DNA from: Bacteroidota bacterium | GTDB lineage: Bacteria > Bacteroidota > Bacteroidia > Sphingobacteriales > Sphingobacteriaceae | DNA: 41,447 nt | Assembly (NCBI GenBank): GCA_013288465.1 | Contig: JABDBT010000005.1 | Location: 1-41,447, forward strand | Reading direction: 5' to 3' | In this document: in pieces, positions 1 to 9,900 of the stretch | Position numbering within the stretch: the first letter of the stretch is position 1 | Layout of the letters: the number at the start of each line of letters is the position of its first letter | Notes under the pieces: generated by a model | Told to the model about the DNA's origin: nothing | Seen by the model: the letters and a program-made list of their open reading frames with translations, nothing else | Databases searched by the model: none | Made by a program: the position numbers and the translations under genes

Positions 1-31
1 TTTGCTAAACTTTATTAAGAAGCAGATAACG

Positions 32-937
32 ATGAATAGAAGAGATGTTATAAAAGGCGCCGGCATATTGGCAGCTACGGGTTTAATAACAAGCAATAGT
101 GCAAGTGCTGCTGTTGTTGAAGCAAAAAGCAAAGCCAAACTTGTATTGAGGGTTGCACATATAACCGATGTACATATCAGGCCTGATTTGAATGCCCCCG
201 AAAAGTTTAAAAAATGTTTGGAAGAAATAAAAAAACAAAAGATAGATTTTTTCCTGAATGGTGGTGATTCCATCTTTGATGCATCATATAACGATGTAAA
301 ACGCGAACGGGTAACCGAACTATGGAGTATATGGGATGATTGTATCAAGGGCATAAACGGTTATGAAATTCATAGCTGTATAGGCAACCATGATACCTGG
401 TGGGCCGCGCCTGATAAATCAGATGCGATGTATGGGAAAGATTACGTTGTAAAAAGGCTGAATATACCCAACCGATACTACAGTTTTAGCAAAGCAGGCT
501 GGCATTTTATAATATTGGATGGTAATAACGCGTCGGTAAGCCTTGATGACGAACAATTTAAATGGCTTGAAGGCGAGTTGGAAAAACTGCCTCAAAACAC
601 GCCTGTTTTATTGATGTCGCATTATCCTATTTTGGGCGTAACGCCTTTTTGGGCTGGTGGTATGCACTCAGACTATAAAAAGTTAAAGGCATTGTTTTAT
701 AAACATCGCGACAAAGTTAAGGTATGCCTTAGCGGTCATAATCATTTGTTGGATACGGCTACCTACAATGGCACACAATATTTTTGTAACGGCGCTATGA
801 GCGGCTACTGGTGGGGCAAGGGCGACGATAAATCTGCCGGCGACGGATACTATGAAGAAACGCCGCCGGGCTACGCGATATTAGAACTATATGCTGATGG
901 TAACCTAACTAATAAATACACACCGCATCCATTTTAA
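32..937 (+). CDS. Tat-exported calcineurin-like metallophosphoesterase
   Basis: This 301-residue protein belongs to the calcineurin-like metallophosphatase superfamily. The ordered metal-binding motifs are all visible: D46 and H48 in TDVH, D79 in GGDS, N119-H120 in GNHD, H197 in SHYP, and H236/H238 in SGHNH. A complete dinuclear centre is therefore expected. The ATG at 32 was chosen over an in-frame TTG at position 2 because it puts a twin-arginine leader (MNRRDVIKGAG, then a hydrophobic stretch and an ASAA cleavage-type site) at the N-terminus. The folded enzyme is probably exported by Tat to the periplasm or cell surface. The substrate (phosphomonoester, phosphodiester or nucleotide) cannot be read from the sequence. 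The gene sits at the window edge, so its upstream context is unknown. Confidence 0.9.
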   Translation: MNRRDVIKGAGILAATGLITSNSASAAVVEAKSKAKLVLRVAHITDVHIRPDLNAPEKFKKCLEEIKKQKIDFFLNGGDSIFDASYNDVKRERVTELWSIWDDCIKGINGYEIHSCIGNHDTWWAAPDKSDAMYGKDYVVKRLNIPNRYYSFSKAGWHFIILDGNNASVSLDDEQFKWLEGELEKLPQNTPVLLMSHYPILGVTPFWAGGMHSDYKKLKALFYKHRDKVKVCLSGHNHLLDTATYNGTQYFCNGAMSGYWWGKGDDKSAGDGYYEETPPGYAILELYADGNLTNKYTPHPF

Positions 938-980
938 AAATGGCCATAGTTGTAACTGTTGATAGGTCCCGCGTTTAGCT

Positions 981-1024
981 AATAGCCCGGCAAAGAAAAT
1001 ATTTCTCTTTGCCGGGCTATTTTA
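981..1024. terminator. Strong bidirectional intrinsic terminator
   Basis: A perfect 16-bp stem (981-996 pairs with 1006-1021, core AGCCCGGCAAAGA) has a 9-nt loop, T-rich sequence on its right flank and A-rich on its left. It lies between the convergent metallophosphoesterase and GH35-type genes and can stop transcription from both. Confidence 0.85.
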
Positions 1025-1106
1025 CCTGGAATTCAACACTATGGATAATTAGGCAGATAATGTAAACCATGGACACCTATAATTAATAGAAGCTGCAAAT
1101 TATTAA

Positions 1107-2732
1107 CTACTTATACTTATATAACTTAATCCGCTGAATTGCATATTCACCTACCGGTATCCGCAAATGTCGGCCCTGGTGGTCCTGATCGCCATTCATT
1201 CGGCGGTTAGCCTTCCATTTTCCATTAATAAAAACCCCTTCATCAACATTAAGTATTCCGGCCCGTTCTCCAACAGTTGTTGGTTTGAACGTAATGACAA
1301 TGCCGGTACCACCAACATAGAATTCATCTTCCGATAAACCGATAATTATTCCGCCGGATAGTGGCCATTCGGGATTTTTAGATTCAGGCGACCAGCCCAA
1401 CGCAAAATCATGGGCAATAGTTAAAATATAATCGCCCATTTGAATTTGCACGCTATCAGTACTTTTGCTTAGTAAAACGCCGTCAATTGATCCCGTTTTT
1501 TTTGCTTTATCTATTTCAGGAGCCAACTGATCAATAATCGCATAGCTTTTTCCAATCGGCTCATCCCCCGGTTTTTTTGTTGACTCAATAGAAAATGGTG
1601 AAAACCCAATTGCCTTGTAATGCCCTATAGCATAAAATGCTTTGGCATCAACTCCGGCTTCAAAGCGATGTTCGGGAATAAACAGTGGATTGTCGGTACG
1701 GGCATACAGGTCATTCCAATATTTAAAATCGGGGTTGTAAAAATCAGGCGAAAGCATATCAATATCCGGAGCGGCGGCCTTCCATACATCTACAACATGC
1801 GGCAAAGGCCCCGCGCTGGGGTATTCTCCGGGCTTTTTTCCGGGGCGGTTGAGCGCCGCGTTTACGTACATGGGTATATTGTAAATTGCTTTACCTGCTT
1901 TAGCAACACTGTTAGCATAAACACCAAAATACCAGGCCATAAACAGCTCGTCTGTAGCAAGACTTTTTCCAAAAACTTCTTCCCAAGTGCCTGCAGCTTT
2001 AGATCCATTATCCTGCCAGTGTTTTTTTATTTCAGGAGCAAGTGTATTCCGATGTGTATTTAAATAAGCTGTTAACATTGGCGGAACAGGCCTTCCGAAA
2101 GCCTCGTTAGCCATTGCTGAATGGTCGCGGGCTTCGGGCAGCATCCCTATCTCGTTTTCAACCTGTATCATTAAAACAGTATGCTGTTTACCATCTGTTT
2201 GCCTGATGTGCCGCATTAATGTATTAAAGGCTTTCTCATCAGCAGCCAAGGCGTTTGCAGAAAACGGGGTGATGATTTCCTGTGCTTCTCCTGTTAGGGT
2301 TCTTGCCCTCGGGAAACGGGCCTCATCGGTTTTTACCCAGGCCGGAACATAACAGCTCATGCTATTTTTCCATATACCGAACCAAAGAAGTACTAATTTT
2401 ATATGATTTTTTCGAGCGTTTACAACTAAATCATCAAGTAAAGAAAAATTGAATTTCCCCTCCTGTGGCTCCATCAATTCCCAATAAACAGGGGCAACAA
2501 GGGTGTTCAAATGCATTTTTTTCAATTTGGGCCAAATGGGCGCCATGTATTTAGTATCAGAGGCGCTCGAATTCCCTAACTCTCCACCCAAAATAATAAA
2601 AGGGCGGTTATCGACCAATAATGTGGTATGCCCGTTGTTGGTATAAAGCCGGGGCGTACCGGGCAAAGTATTTTGGCTGGTGGCAATGAAATTTGACAAC
2701 AATAAAACCAAGAAAAAAAGTAGTTTCTTCAA
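1107..2732 (-). CDS. GH35-type glycoside hydrolase (beta-galactosidase-like, DUF5597 type)
   Basis: This is a 541-residue secreted glycosidase. It has a signal peptide (MKKLLFFLVLLLSNFIATSQ), then a TIM-barrel with the GH-A acid/base motif VENEIG (E194) and a likely nucleophile E354 in FIPEHRF. The start of the mature protein (RLYTNNGHTTLLVDNRPFIILGGELGNSS) resembles GH35-related enzymes carrying a DUF5597 C-terminal region. Such enzymes release beta-galactose or related sugars from plant oligosaccharides, but the exact substrate is not shown. The start codon is TTG at 2732-2730. I accept it because the signal peptide begins exactly there. The gene is alone on its strand and converges with the metallophosphoesterase gene. 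Confidence 0.85.
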   Translation of the reverse strand: MKKLLFFLVLLLSNFIATSQNTLPGTPRLYTNNGHTTLLVDNRPFIILGGELGNSSASDTKYMAPIWPKLKKMHLNTLVAPVYWELMEPQEGKFNFSLLDDLVVNARKNHIKLVLLWFGIWKNSMSCYVPAWVKTDEARFPRARTLTGEAQEIITPFSANALAADEKAFNTLMRHIRQTDGKQHTVLMIQVENEIGMLPEARDHSAMANEAFGRPVPPMLTAYLNTHRNTLAPEIKKHWQDNGSKAAGTWEEVFGKSLATDELFMAWYFGVYANSVAKAGKAIYNIPMYVNAALNRPGKKPGEYPSAGPLPHVVDVWKAAAPDIDMLSPDFYNPDFKYWNDLYARTDNPLFIPEHRFEAGVDAKAFYAIGHYKAIGFSPFSIESTKKPGDEPIGKSYAIIDQLAPEIDKAKKTGSIDGVLLSKSTDSVQIQMGDYILTIAHDFALGWSPESKNPEWPLSGGIIIGLSEDEFYVGGTGIVITFKPTTVGERAGILNVDEGVFINGKWKANRRMNGDQDHQGRHLRIPVGEYAIQRIKLYKYK

Positions 2733-2999
2733 TGTGATTAAGCTTTAAGGTTACCTATTGTTTTTTTGAATAAGGCTGCTGTTGTGCGAAAATAGATCAG
2801 CCTCAAATATACTATACAGAAGAATTTAATTAGCTACTGCCTAAACAAAAATCCTTTGTTAATAATATCCTACGGCTTTTAGAGACCGCCGAAATAAGTG
2901 CTAAAGACATTTTCTTATTTTGCCCACCAATTTAAAATCTTTTATCTTTATTATTGCGGTGTAACATCAATTATAAACGCTGGTTATTTTACACTATTG

Positions 3000-3902
3000 A
3001 TGACGGATAAAAAACAAACCTTATTAACAGTTATAGCCCCTTTGCTTAAAGGCGTTGGACAAATCATGTTGCAAGACAGTATCTGGACGGGCCTCTTTTT
3101 TTTGGCAGGGATATTTTGCGGATCAACCTTAATGGGCATCGCTGCCATTGTATCTGTAATAACGGGGACTTATACGGCTCGTTTGCTCAATTACGATAAA
3201 GAAGAAATTGCTGGCGGGCTTTATGGGTTTAGCGCAACTTTAGTGGGTGTGGCATTGGTTTGTTTTTTCCAATCGACGCTTATTATATGGGCGGCTATAC
3301 TGGTTGGCTCAATGCTGGCAACTGTTATTCAGCATTTTTTTATTGTGAAGAAAATACCGGCTTATACTTTCCCATTTATCTTGGTTACCTGGTTGGCTTT
3401 ATTCATTTTTAGTCATTTCCCTGCTTTGGTACGACCACAACCAGCGCAGGTTGGTATAGCTGTTGATAACACTTTTTACTGTCTTTCGGTACTCTCGCTT
3501 GGGTTTGGGCAAGTTATTTTTCAAAGCAGTATATGGGCCGGGGTGTTGTTTTTCATCGGCGTTTTGATCAGCAAGCCCATAGCGGCATTGTATGCAGTAG
3601 CGGGCGCAGCATTAAGTGGTATTATAGCGTATTGGTTGGGCCAACCTGTGGTAGTTATTTACCTGGGGCTGTTAAGTTATAACGCGGTTTTATGCGCAAT
3701 TACCTTTGCGGGTAAAAAACTTAAAGACATTATCCCTGCGCTTATATCCATTGTGCTTTCGGTACTTATTGTTATACAAATGATGGATATGGGACTGCCG
3801 GCATTAACATTTCCATTTGTTTTAGCCACCTGGCTCACGTTGATCATGAATAAAGGAATAGCTGCTATGCAGGTAAAAAAGCCTACGCAACTTGAGCAAT
3901 AA
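3000..3902 (+). CDS. Urea transporter (UT) family membrane protein
   Basis: This hydrophobic protein of about 300 residues has two homologous halves. Each half contains a segment like GVGQIMLQDSIWTGLFFLAGIF or GFGQVIFQSSIWAGVLFFIGVLISKP. This internal duplication is the signature of the urea transporter family (PF03253), which forms a trimeric urea channel in the inner membrane. The ATG at 3000 is preferred over an ATG at 2898 because the extra 34 residues are unlike the family and MTDKKQ starts just before the first homologous segment. No urease genes are in the window, so urea as the substrate is a family-level inference only. Confidence 0.8.
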   Translation: MTDKKQTLLTVIAPLLKGVGQIMLQDSIWTGLFFLAGIFCGSTLMGIAAIVSVITGTYTARLLNYDKEEIAGGLYGFSATLVGVALVCFFQSTLIIWAAILVGSMLATVIQHFFIVKKIPAYTFPFILVTWLALFIFSHFPALVRPQPAQVGIAVDNTFYCLSVLSLGFGQVIFQSSIWAGVLFFIGVLISKPIAALYAVAGAALSGIIAYWLGQPVVVIYLGLLSYNAVLCAITFAGKKLKDIIPALISIVLSVLIVIQMMDMGLPALTFPFVLATWLTLIMNKGIAAMQVKKPTQLEQ

Positions 3903-4065
3903 AACAACCTTATTTTATCCCTATCCTAAATAATACAATTAAAATTATTTGCGATAACTTTCTTTTTATTATACTTGTTTAATGATCCCCGCGTATTAGT
4001 TGATAATAGGTATCGATCATTTTCTATAAGCTATTTGAACCAATTTTATTACCAGTTATTTACCT

Positions 4066-5808
4066 ATGATAGATTTTCAAATAAAGAAATCGCCTGTCAT
4101 TTATGATGTTATTGTTGTTGGATCTGGCGCGGGCGGCGGCATGGCAGGTTATGTTTTAGCTAATGCAGGCTTAAAAGTGTTAATGTTGGAAGCAGGCCCT
4201 TTTTTCGACCCGGCTAAAGATTCACTGCAATTAAAATTTTCATGGGAATCGCCACGAAGAGGAGCGGGGACAACCCGTACCTTTGGCGATTTTGATGGCG
4301 CTTATGGCGGATGGGAATTGGATGGTGAACCGTACACAACTAAGGACCGTACACAATTTAACTGGTTCCGTGCGCGTATGCTGGGTGGCCGTACCAATCA
4401 CTGGGGCCGTATATCATTACGAATGGGGCCTAAGGACTTTAAAGGTCATGATGTTGACGGGCTTACAGAAAACTGGCCCATAAGTTACGACGATGTAAAA
4501 CCTTTTTATGATAAGGTTGACCGCATGATAGGTGTATATGGCACTGTTGAAGGTTTGGATAATGAGCCGGATGGTATTTTTCTGCCGCCGCCCAAACCAC
4601 GCCTTAACGAGCTATTTATAAAAAAAGGGGCAGCCAAAGCCGGTGTAAAAGTTATTGCCGGGCGCGGATCTGTTTTAACGGAAGCTTTACCCGGTAATAA
4701 AGACAGGAACGCCTGCTTTTATTGTGGGCAATGTGGCCGCAGCTGCAAAATTTATGGCGACTTTTCATCATCATCGTGCCTGGTTATCCCGGCTATGAAA
4801 ACCGGTAATTTAAAAGTAATACCCAATGCCATGGTAAGGGAAGTGCTTACCGGGCCCGACGGCACAGCCACCGGGGTATCATACATTGATAAGAACGATT
4901 TACAAGACTATACTGTTCACGCCAAAGTTGTTGTTTTAGGCGCAAGCGCCTGCGAATCGGCACGGATACTGCTTAATTCAAAATCAGCGCAGCATCCTGG
5001 CGGCTTAGCTAACGGCAGCGGCGTGGTGGGCAAATACCTGCACGACTCGACAGGAGCAAGCCTGGGCGGATTTTTGCCGCAACTGCTCGACCGTAAACGC
5101 TACAACGAAGACGGTGTGGGAAGCGTACATATTTATTCGCCATGGTGGCTGGGTCACAAGAAACTTGATTTTCCGAGGGGATATCATATCGAATATGGCG
5201 GAGGCATGCACATGCCGGGCTATGGCTCAACCAATGGCATACAAAACCTTAACGGGTTATTACCGGGCCGCGATGGCAAGATGAAAGAAGCAGGCGGTTT
5301 TGGCGCGGGCTTAAAAGATGATTATCGCCGTTTTTATGGCACACAGGTAGGCATGGCCGGCCGTGGTACAGCCATTGCCCGCGAAGATAATTATTGCGAA
5401 CTGGATGATAATGTGGTTGATAAGTTTGGCATACCGGTATTGCGTTTCCATTATAAATGGGCCGATGAAGAAATTAAACAAGCCAAACACATGCAGGAAA
5501 CTTTTCAAAGTATTATGCACGAAATGGGCGCTATCATCACTTCAAGGATTCCCGGTCCGGAAAGTAATTATGGATTGGAAACCCCCGGCAATATTATACA
5601 TGAGGTTGGAACGATACGGATGGGCGACGACCCTAAAAAATCGGCCTTAAACAAATGGTGCCAGGCACATGATTGTAAAAACTTATTTGTGGTTGATGCC
5701 GCGCCGTTTGTACAGCAGGGTGACAAAAATGCCACATGGACTATCTTAGCGTTGTCTATGCGTACCAGTGAGTACATTTTAGACCAACGTAAAAAATTAA
5801 ACATTTAA
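4066..5808 (+). CDS. GMC-family FAD oxidoreductase (large catalytic subunit)
   Basis: This 580-residue protein has an N-terminal Rossmann FAD-binding motif (VVGSGAGGGMAGYVLANAG, about residues 17-35) and the GMC C-terminal region with HEVGTIRMG and a NATWTI motif near the end. A cysteine-rich insertion, C217-x2-C220-x2-C223-x3-C227 with C238 beyond, may bind an Fe-S cluster as in FAD-dependent sugar dehydrogenases. There is no signal peptide. The next gene, 19 nt downstream, encodes a gluconate-2-dehydrogenase-subunit-3-like partner with a Tat leader, so the complex is probably exported by hitchhiking. It likely oxidises a sugar or glycoside and passes electrons to a cytochrome or quinone. 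Bacteroidota homologues have been linked to 3-keto-glycoside formation (recalled, not shown here). Confidence 0.88.
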   Translation: MIDFQIKKSPVIYDVIVVGSGAGGGMAGYVLANAGLKVLMLEAGPFFDPAKDSLQLKFSWESPRRGAGTTRTFGDFDGAYGGWELDGEPYTTKDRTQFNWFRARMLGGRTNHWGRISLRMGPKDFKGHDVDGLTENWPISYDDVKPFYDKVDRMIGVYGTVEGLDNEPDGIFLPPPKPRLNELFIKKGAAKAGVKVIAGRGSVLTEALPGNKDRNACFYCGQCGRSCKIYGDFSSSSCLVIPAMKTGNLKVIPNAMVREVLTGPDGTATGVSYIDKNDLQDYTVHAKVVVLGASACESARILLNSKSAQHPGGLANGSGVVGKYLHDSTGASLGGFLPQLLDRKRYNEDGVGSVHIYSPWWLGHKKLDFPRGYHIEYGGGMHMPGYGSTNGIQNLNGLLPGRDGKMKEAGGFGAGLKDDYRRFYGTQVGMAGRGTAIAREDNYCELDDNVVDKFGIPVLRFHYKWADEEIKQAKHMQETFQSIMHEMGAIITSRIPGPESNYGLETPGNIIHEVGTIRMGDDPKKSALNKWCQAHDCKNLFVVDAAPFVQQGDKNATWTILALSMRTSEYILDQRKKLNI

Positions 5809-5827
5809 CCGGTATATTAAACTTATT

Positions 5828-6469
5828 ATGAACAGGCGCGAATCACTAAAAGCAATTGGTTTAACCACGGTAACTACAGCCTTGTTGTTAGAAACCGGCC
5901 TAACCGATGCCCAGCAGGTACCCCATAAAAAGAAGACCCCGCCCACACACGAGCCCCCGGTTGATAACTCGGGCAGGCAGCCTTTTGAAATCGAACGAGA
6001 TAAACAGCTGCATGCCGAGAAATATTTTACTGCTCATGAAATGGCAACCATTACCGTATTAGGTGATATTATTATCCCGAGGGATGCCAAATCGGGCAGT
6101 GCATCGGATGCTAAAGTGCCTGATTTTATAGAGTTCATTGTTAAGGATATCCCCAGTAATAAAGTGCCTATGCGGGGCGGCTTGCGCTGGCTGGATGTGC
6201 AATGTGTAAACCAATTTGGTAAAAAGTTTATCGAATGCAGCCATACTCAGCAAATTGAAATGGTTACGCAGATAGCTTACCCCAAATTAGCCAAACCGGA
6301 AATGAAACAGGGCGTAGCCTTTTTTAACCGCATGCGCGACCTTACAGCCACCGGTTTTTTTACCAGTAAAATGGGCATGGAGGATATTGGCTATATGGGC
6401 AATACCCCCGGCGTATGGACAGGCCCACCTGCTGATGTTTTGAAGCAGTATGGGATGGAGAATGTGTAG
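5828..6469 (+). CDS. Gluconate 2-dehydrogenase subunit 3-like protein with Tat signal
   Basis: This is a 213-residue small subunit. Its N-terminus (MNRRESLKAIGLTTVTTALL) is a twin-arginine leader. A proline-rich linker and a helical domain follow, containing the family-typical run ITVLGDIIIPRDAKSG, then FIEFIVKDI and GLRWLD (PF13618-like). Members are chaperone or secretory subunits of membrane-bound FAD sugar dehydrogenases. It starts 19 nt after the GMC gene and is co-transcribed with it. The partner lacks a leader, so this subunit probably supplies the export signal. Confidence 0.87.
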   Translation: MNRRESLKAIGLTTVTTALLLETGLTDAQQVPHKKKTPPTHEPPVDNSGRQPFEIERDKQLHAEKYFTAHEMATITVLGDIIIPRDAKSGSASDAKVPDFIEFIVKDIPSNKVPMRGGLRWLDVQCVNQFGKKFIECSHTQQIEMVTQIAYPKLAKPEMKQGVAFFNRMRDLTATGFFTSKMGMEDIGYMGNTPGVWTGPPADVLKQYGMENV

Positions 6470-6537
6470 GGGAGTGGGGTGCGTGGCGCAAGGCGGTTGG
6501 CTACAAAGCAGCGCCCGTTTTAAGTGCGTGGCCTTAC

Positions 6538-6723
6538 TTACTCGTTCTTGATGAACTTTTTATATAAATGTTCGGCGTAGCCTACGCTAATATAATCAAG
6601 GAATTTCCAGTTAGGGAAATGACTTTTCTTTAGCGATTTTAATCCGCCAAAAACAATTACGCCCAAAAACAATACAGCTGCAAGGCTAAGTAAAACTTGT
6701 ACCACTAAAATAAATACGTTCAT
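6538..6723 (-). CDS. Small single-pass membrane protein, unknown function
   Basis: This predicted 61-residue protein has one long hydrophobic helix (about residues 4-27: ILVVQVLLSLAAVLFLGVIV) and then a basic cytoplasmic-type tail ending YKKFIKNE. A GGA-type ribosome-binding sequence lies immediately before the ATG (AAAGGATC on the minus strand). No family is recognised. It lies downstream of the GH31 gene on the same strand, with a palindromic terminator and an operator-like palindrome between them, so it may have its own promoter. Confidence 0.55.
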   Translation of the reverse strand: MNVFILVVQVLLSLAAVLFLGVIVFGGLKSLKKSHFPNWKFLDYISVGYAEHLYKKFIKNE

Positions 6724-6890
6724 GATCCTTTAATTATTTGTACTTTTTTACGAGAAAGGAGCTTAATAGGTTACGTATCAGCTTATTTAAAATAAAATTT
6801 ATTTTGTACAGGTACGTTCTTTGTCACCTCAATGGGTGTTCGGAAGATTATTTAATAGGCTACTATGGATTTCATGCAACTTATCCTTAA

Positions 6891-6902
6891 ACAAACGTTT
6901 GT
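6891..6902. promoter_or_regulatory. LacI/GalR-type operator-like palindrome, downstream of GH31
   Basis: ACAAACGTTTGT is a perfect 12-bp palindrome with the central CG typical of LacI/GalR operators. It shares its 10-bp core with the site upstream of the GH31 gene (10222-10233). It also lies about 170 bp upstream of the small membrane-protein gene. Confidence 0.45.
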
Positions 6903-6905
6903 GCA

Positions 6906-6945
6906 AATTTCCCTAACCGCAATTTAAATTGCGGTTAGGGAAATT
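6906..6945. terminator. Perfect 40-bp palindrome after the GH31 gene
   Basis: Two 20-nt arms (6906-6925 and 6926-6945) are exact reverse complements with no spacer. The core is CCCTAACCGC paired with GCGGTTAGGG. It starts 13 nt past the GH31 stop codon and most likely forms the terminator of that transcript. No long U-tract follows on the minus strand, so a role as a protein site or 3'-end stabiliser is also possible. Confidence 0.6.
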
Positions 6946-6958
6946 ATAGCAGGTAATC

Positions 6959-9900
6959 CTACTTGTTGGTTAAATAAACTATTTGGCTTACCGAAGTATT
7001 TAAGTAAGCGGTTTTTATGTGTACAATACCTGTTTGGTCGTTCTTGTCAAAATAATAACCTGTTTTGGCTTTATCAAATTGTTGCTTACTCAAGTATGCT
7101 GTAAGCTTTTTGCTGTTTAAGCTCACTGTTTTTGGTGATTCGCCTTGGTGAACGTCTAATAAATATACCCTGGTTTTATTCCTCCCCGCAAAATCGCCTT
7201 GTGCGGCATTAATTTTAACAGCAACGTTTTGGGTTGCGTTAACCTCGATAAGAGTTTTTGCAAAAGCACCTTTTTTATATTCGCGGGTTAGGCCGTCATC
7301 TTCATATAAATTAAACGATGATTTTTGGTATGGATAAATACTTAGCGTTAAGCTATCGGTTTTCTTTTCGCTATCATAATTCATTAATGGGTACGCTGGT
7401 ATAATGGCGCCTGCTTTTACAAATATTGGAAGCTTATCTAACGGCGCAGGATAGTTATTCAACCATTTGTTTCCGTCGAGCTTTTTACCGTCCCAGTAAT
7501 CATACCACGCGCCTTTTGGCAAATAAATACTATCGCGTTTAGCTTCGCTTTTATAAACTGGCGCAACAAGCAACCATTCGCCGTTCATAAACTGGTATTG
7601 TGTTTTCTTGCTCCAGGTAACCGGGTCGTTAGGGTATTCAAGCACCATGGCCCGGCTGGTGGGTACGCCGGTTTCGTGGGCAGTTGCGCAATAGGTGTAC
7701 ATGTATGGCGTAAGGCGCATTTTAAGTTGCAGGTATTTGCGGTTAATTGAAGTATAAGGTTCGCCGTAAATGTAAGGCTGCTTATCCTTTTTGGCCCAGC
7801 CGCTCATTACCATTAAAACAGGAGTAAAGCATTTCCATTGCAGATCCCGGGTATAAGTAGAATCGCTGCCGCCAAAAATGCCGTCAACATCGCCTGTTGC
7901 GGCATTAAAGCCCGATAAGCCCGAACCTATAACTGTTGGGATGTGGAAGCGTATATACTCCCAGTTCCCCTTTTGATCGCCCGACCAAACGGTTGAGTAA
8001 CGTTGCGTGCCTGCCCAGCCCATAACGCTCCATATAAAGCCACGGGCATTGCTATTGTTCTCAATGCCTTCATAAGCCGCTTTACAACCATCAAGGGCAT
8101 ATTTATAACCCGGTCCAACCCAGGCAACATCCAGTTTTGCAACCCTTGACCCATATTGCCCAACTTCCTTGGCAATTTTTTCAACACCATTCTCTGTCCA
8201 TAAACCGGTATAAAAACCACGTTTGTGTAACTCCATAATAGTTGAATCGAGCTTGGTATAGCCACAGCCATAACCATCATTAGGCAGTATCCAGCCACGC
8301 GGCATATTGTGTTCAATATATTTATCAGCTACCAGCTTAATAACATCCGGCGTGGTGCCGTTAATGCCCGAACCGGTGTAGTTTCTGGTGGCTGTACTTT
8401 TAACCCCACGGTTGTAGCAATTGGCATCGCCCATGCTTAAGGCCCATCTTGGCATTAGGAAAGGCCTGCCGGTTATTTGGGTATAGCCATTTAAGACCTG
8501 TTTTAACGATGGCCCGTAAAAATAAAAGCAGTCAAAACGGTCCTCGTTATGGCTAAATACTAACTGGTTTTTAAAGGAGTAGGCACCTGCGTCAAAGGTA
8601 TTGCGGAACGCGCCATACCCGGCTGTTGACATATAAAAAGGAGCGGGGTTGGCCCTGCCGCCATCGTCCCAGCCACCACCTTTTTCAATCAAAATATTTT
8701 TATCGCGATGCGAGAAATAACCATTTTGCATCCCGCAGCCATAAAAGTATTCATTAGGCAGGCGTTTCATAATTTGTTTGGTACGTGCCCCGAATGATAA
8801 GGGTTCGGCTTCTTCCCATATCGGGTGGCTATCCGTTATATCATACATAGCAAAACGCAGGGGCGCTTTATAAACACGTACTACACAATCTTTGCTTTTT
8901 AGCTGGTAATAACTGCCCTTGTCTGTAGCGTTCACAGTAGGGTTTTTAACAGCATAACTTACAACAATATCATTGCCGGCCGGGTTTGTAAATTCGCCAT
9001 CGGGCGTCATCCATATCCTGAAAATATCATTACTGTAAAAAATAACCTTGAAGGATGATAACCCTGCTGTTATATCAAATTCGTTTTTATTGCTTTTAAA
9101 GCTGGTTAAGTTGCCAACTTTTGATTCTTTCGCGTTTATTTTAATGGAAAGATCATTGTTCGATAAATTTTCGTCGGCGTTATAATATAAATGAAACTTT
9201 AAATTATGAACTGGTACGGCAGCTAAATCAGTTTCGGGCAGCTTAACAATGATCTCCTCGCCGGGGGCAATGCCTTTTTTACTTGCCGGTACATCGGTAG
9301 TTATATCCTTTTTACCATCAATATTGCAGTTTAATTTAAAGGCAGACTTTATGGTATCAATACCGCTATTTTTAACCGTAACTGCTAAAACATCGTGCGT
9401 TGTAAATGTATTCTCCTCTTCGTTATGCGATTGTAAACGCCCTATTGCCAAATCTTTTGTATAGGCCTCGGCCAGTTCAATATCATCGATCATCCAGTAC
9501 CAGCTATAATAGCCTTTCCAGTAAAACCGGATGTAAACTTTAGGTTGGTTAGCCGTTAATTTTGAAATGTTAAGCTCCTGGTTTATGGGCTTAAACATAT
9601 CGGTAGCTGGCGGCACGTTGTTTGTTACATCAAAATCTGTCCATTTTTGGCCATCGGTGCTTATGCCCACAAACAAGCCTGCGCCCGGTGCCGCGGCTTC
9701 TTTATTATACCTGAACGTTTGCTGAAAACGCAAAATAACCGAGTTTTTGCCCGAACAATTTATACTGCCGGTTTGCATCCAGGTATCAGGGTGCCAGCCC
9801 CTTTTTATCCATGTTGGTTGGTCTTCATCAACAAAATAGCCTGCCTGGAACTGAAGGTGGTACCCCCGGCTTTTTGAAGCGATAGGAGGGGCCTGTTGCT

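Noticed and set aside
1620..2063. 147-residue frame inside the GH35 gene
   Set aside because: It is antisense to a clear enzyme and lacks recognisable motifs.
2898..3000. Upstream start for the urea transporter
   Set aside because: The added 34 residues do not look like family sequence; the ATG at 3000 fits better.
3903..4065. Possible gene or RNA in the AT-rich gap before the GMC gene
   Set aside because: No coding frame, stable hairpin or clear promoter was seen beyond low-complexity sequence.
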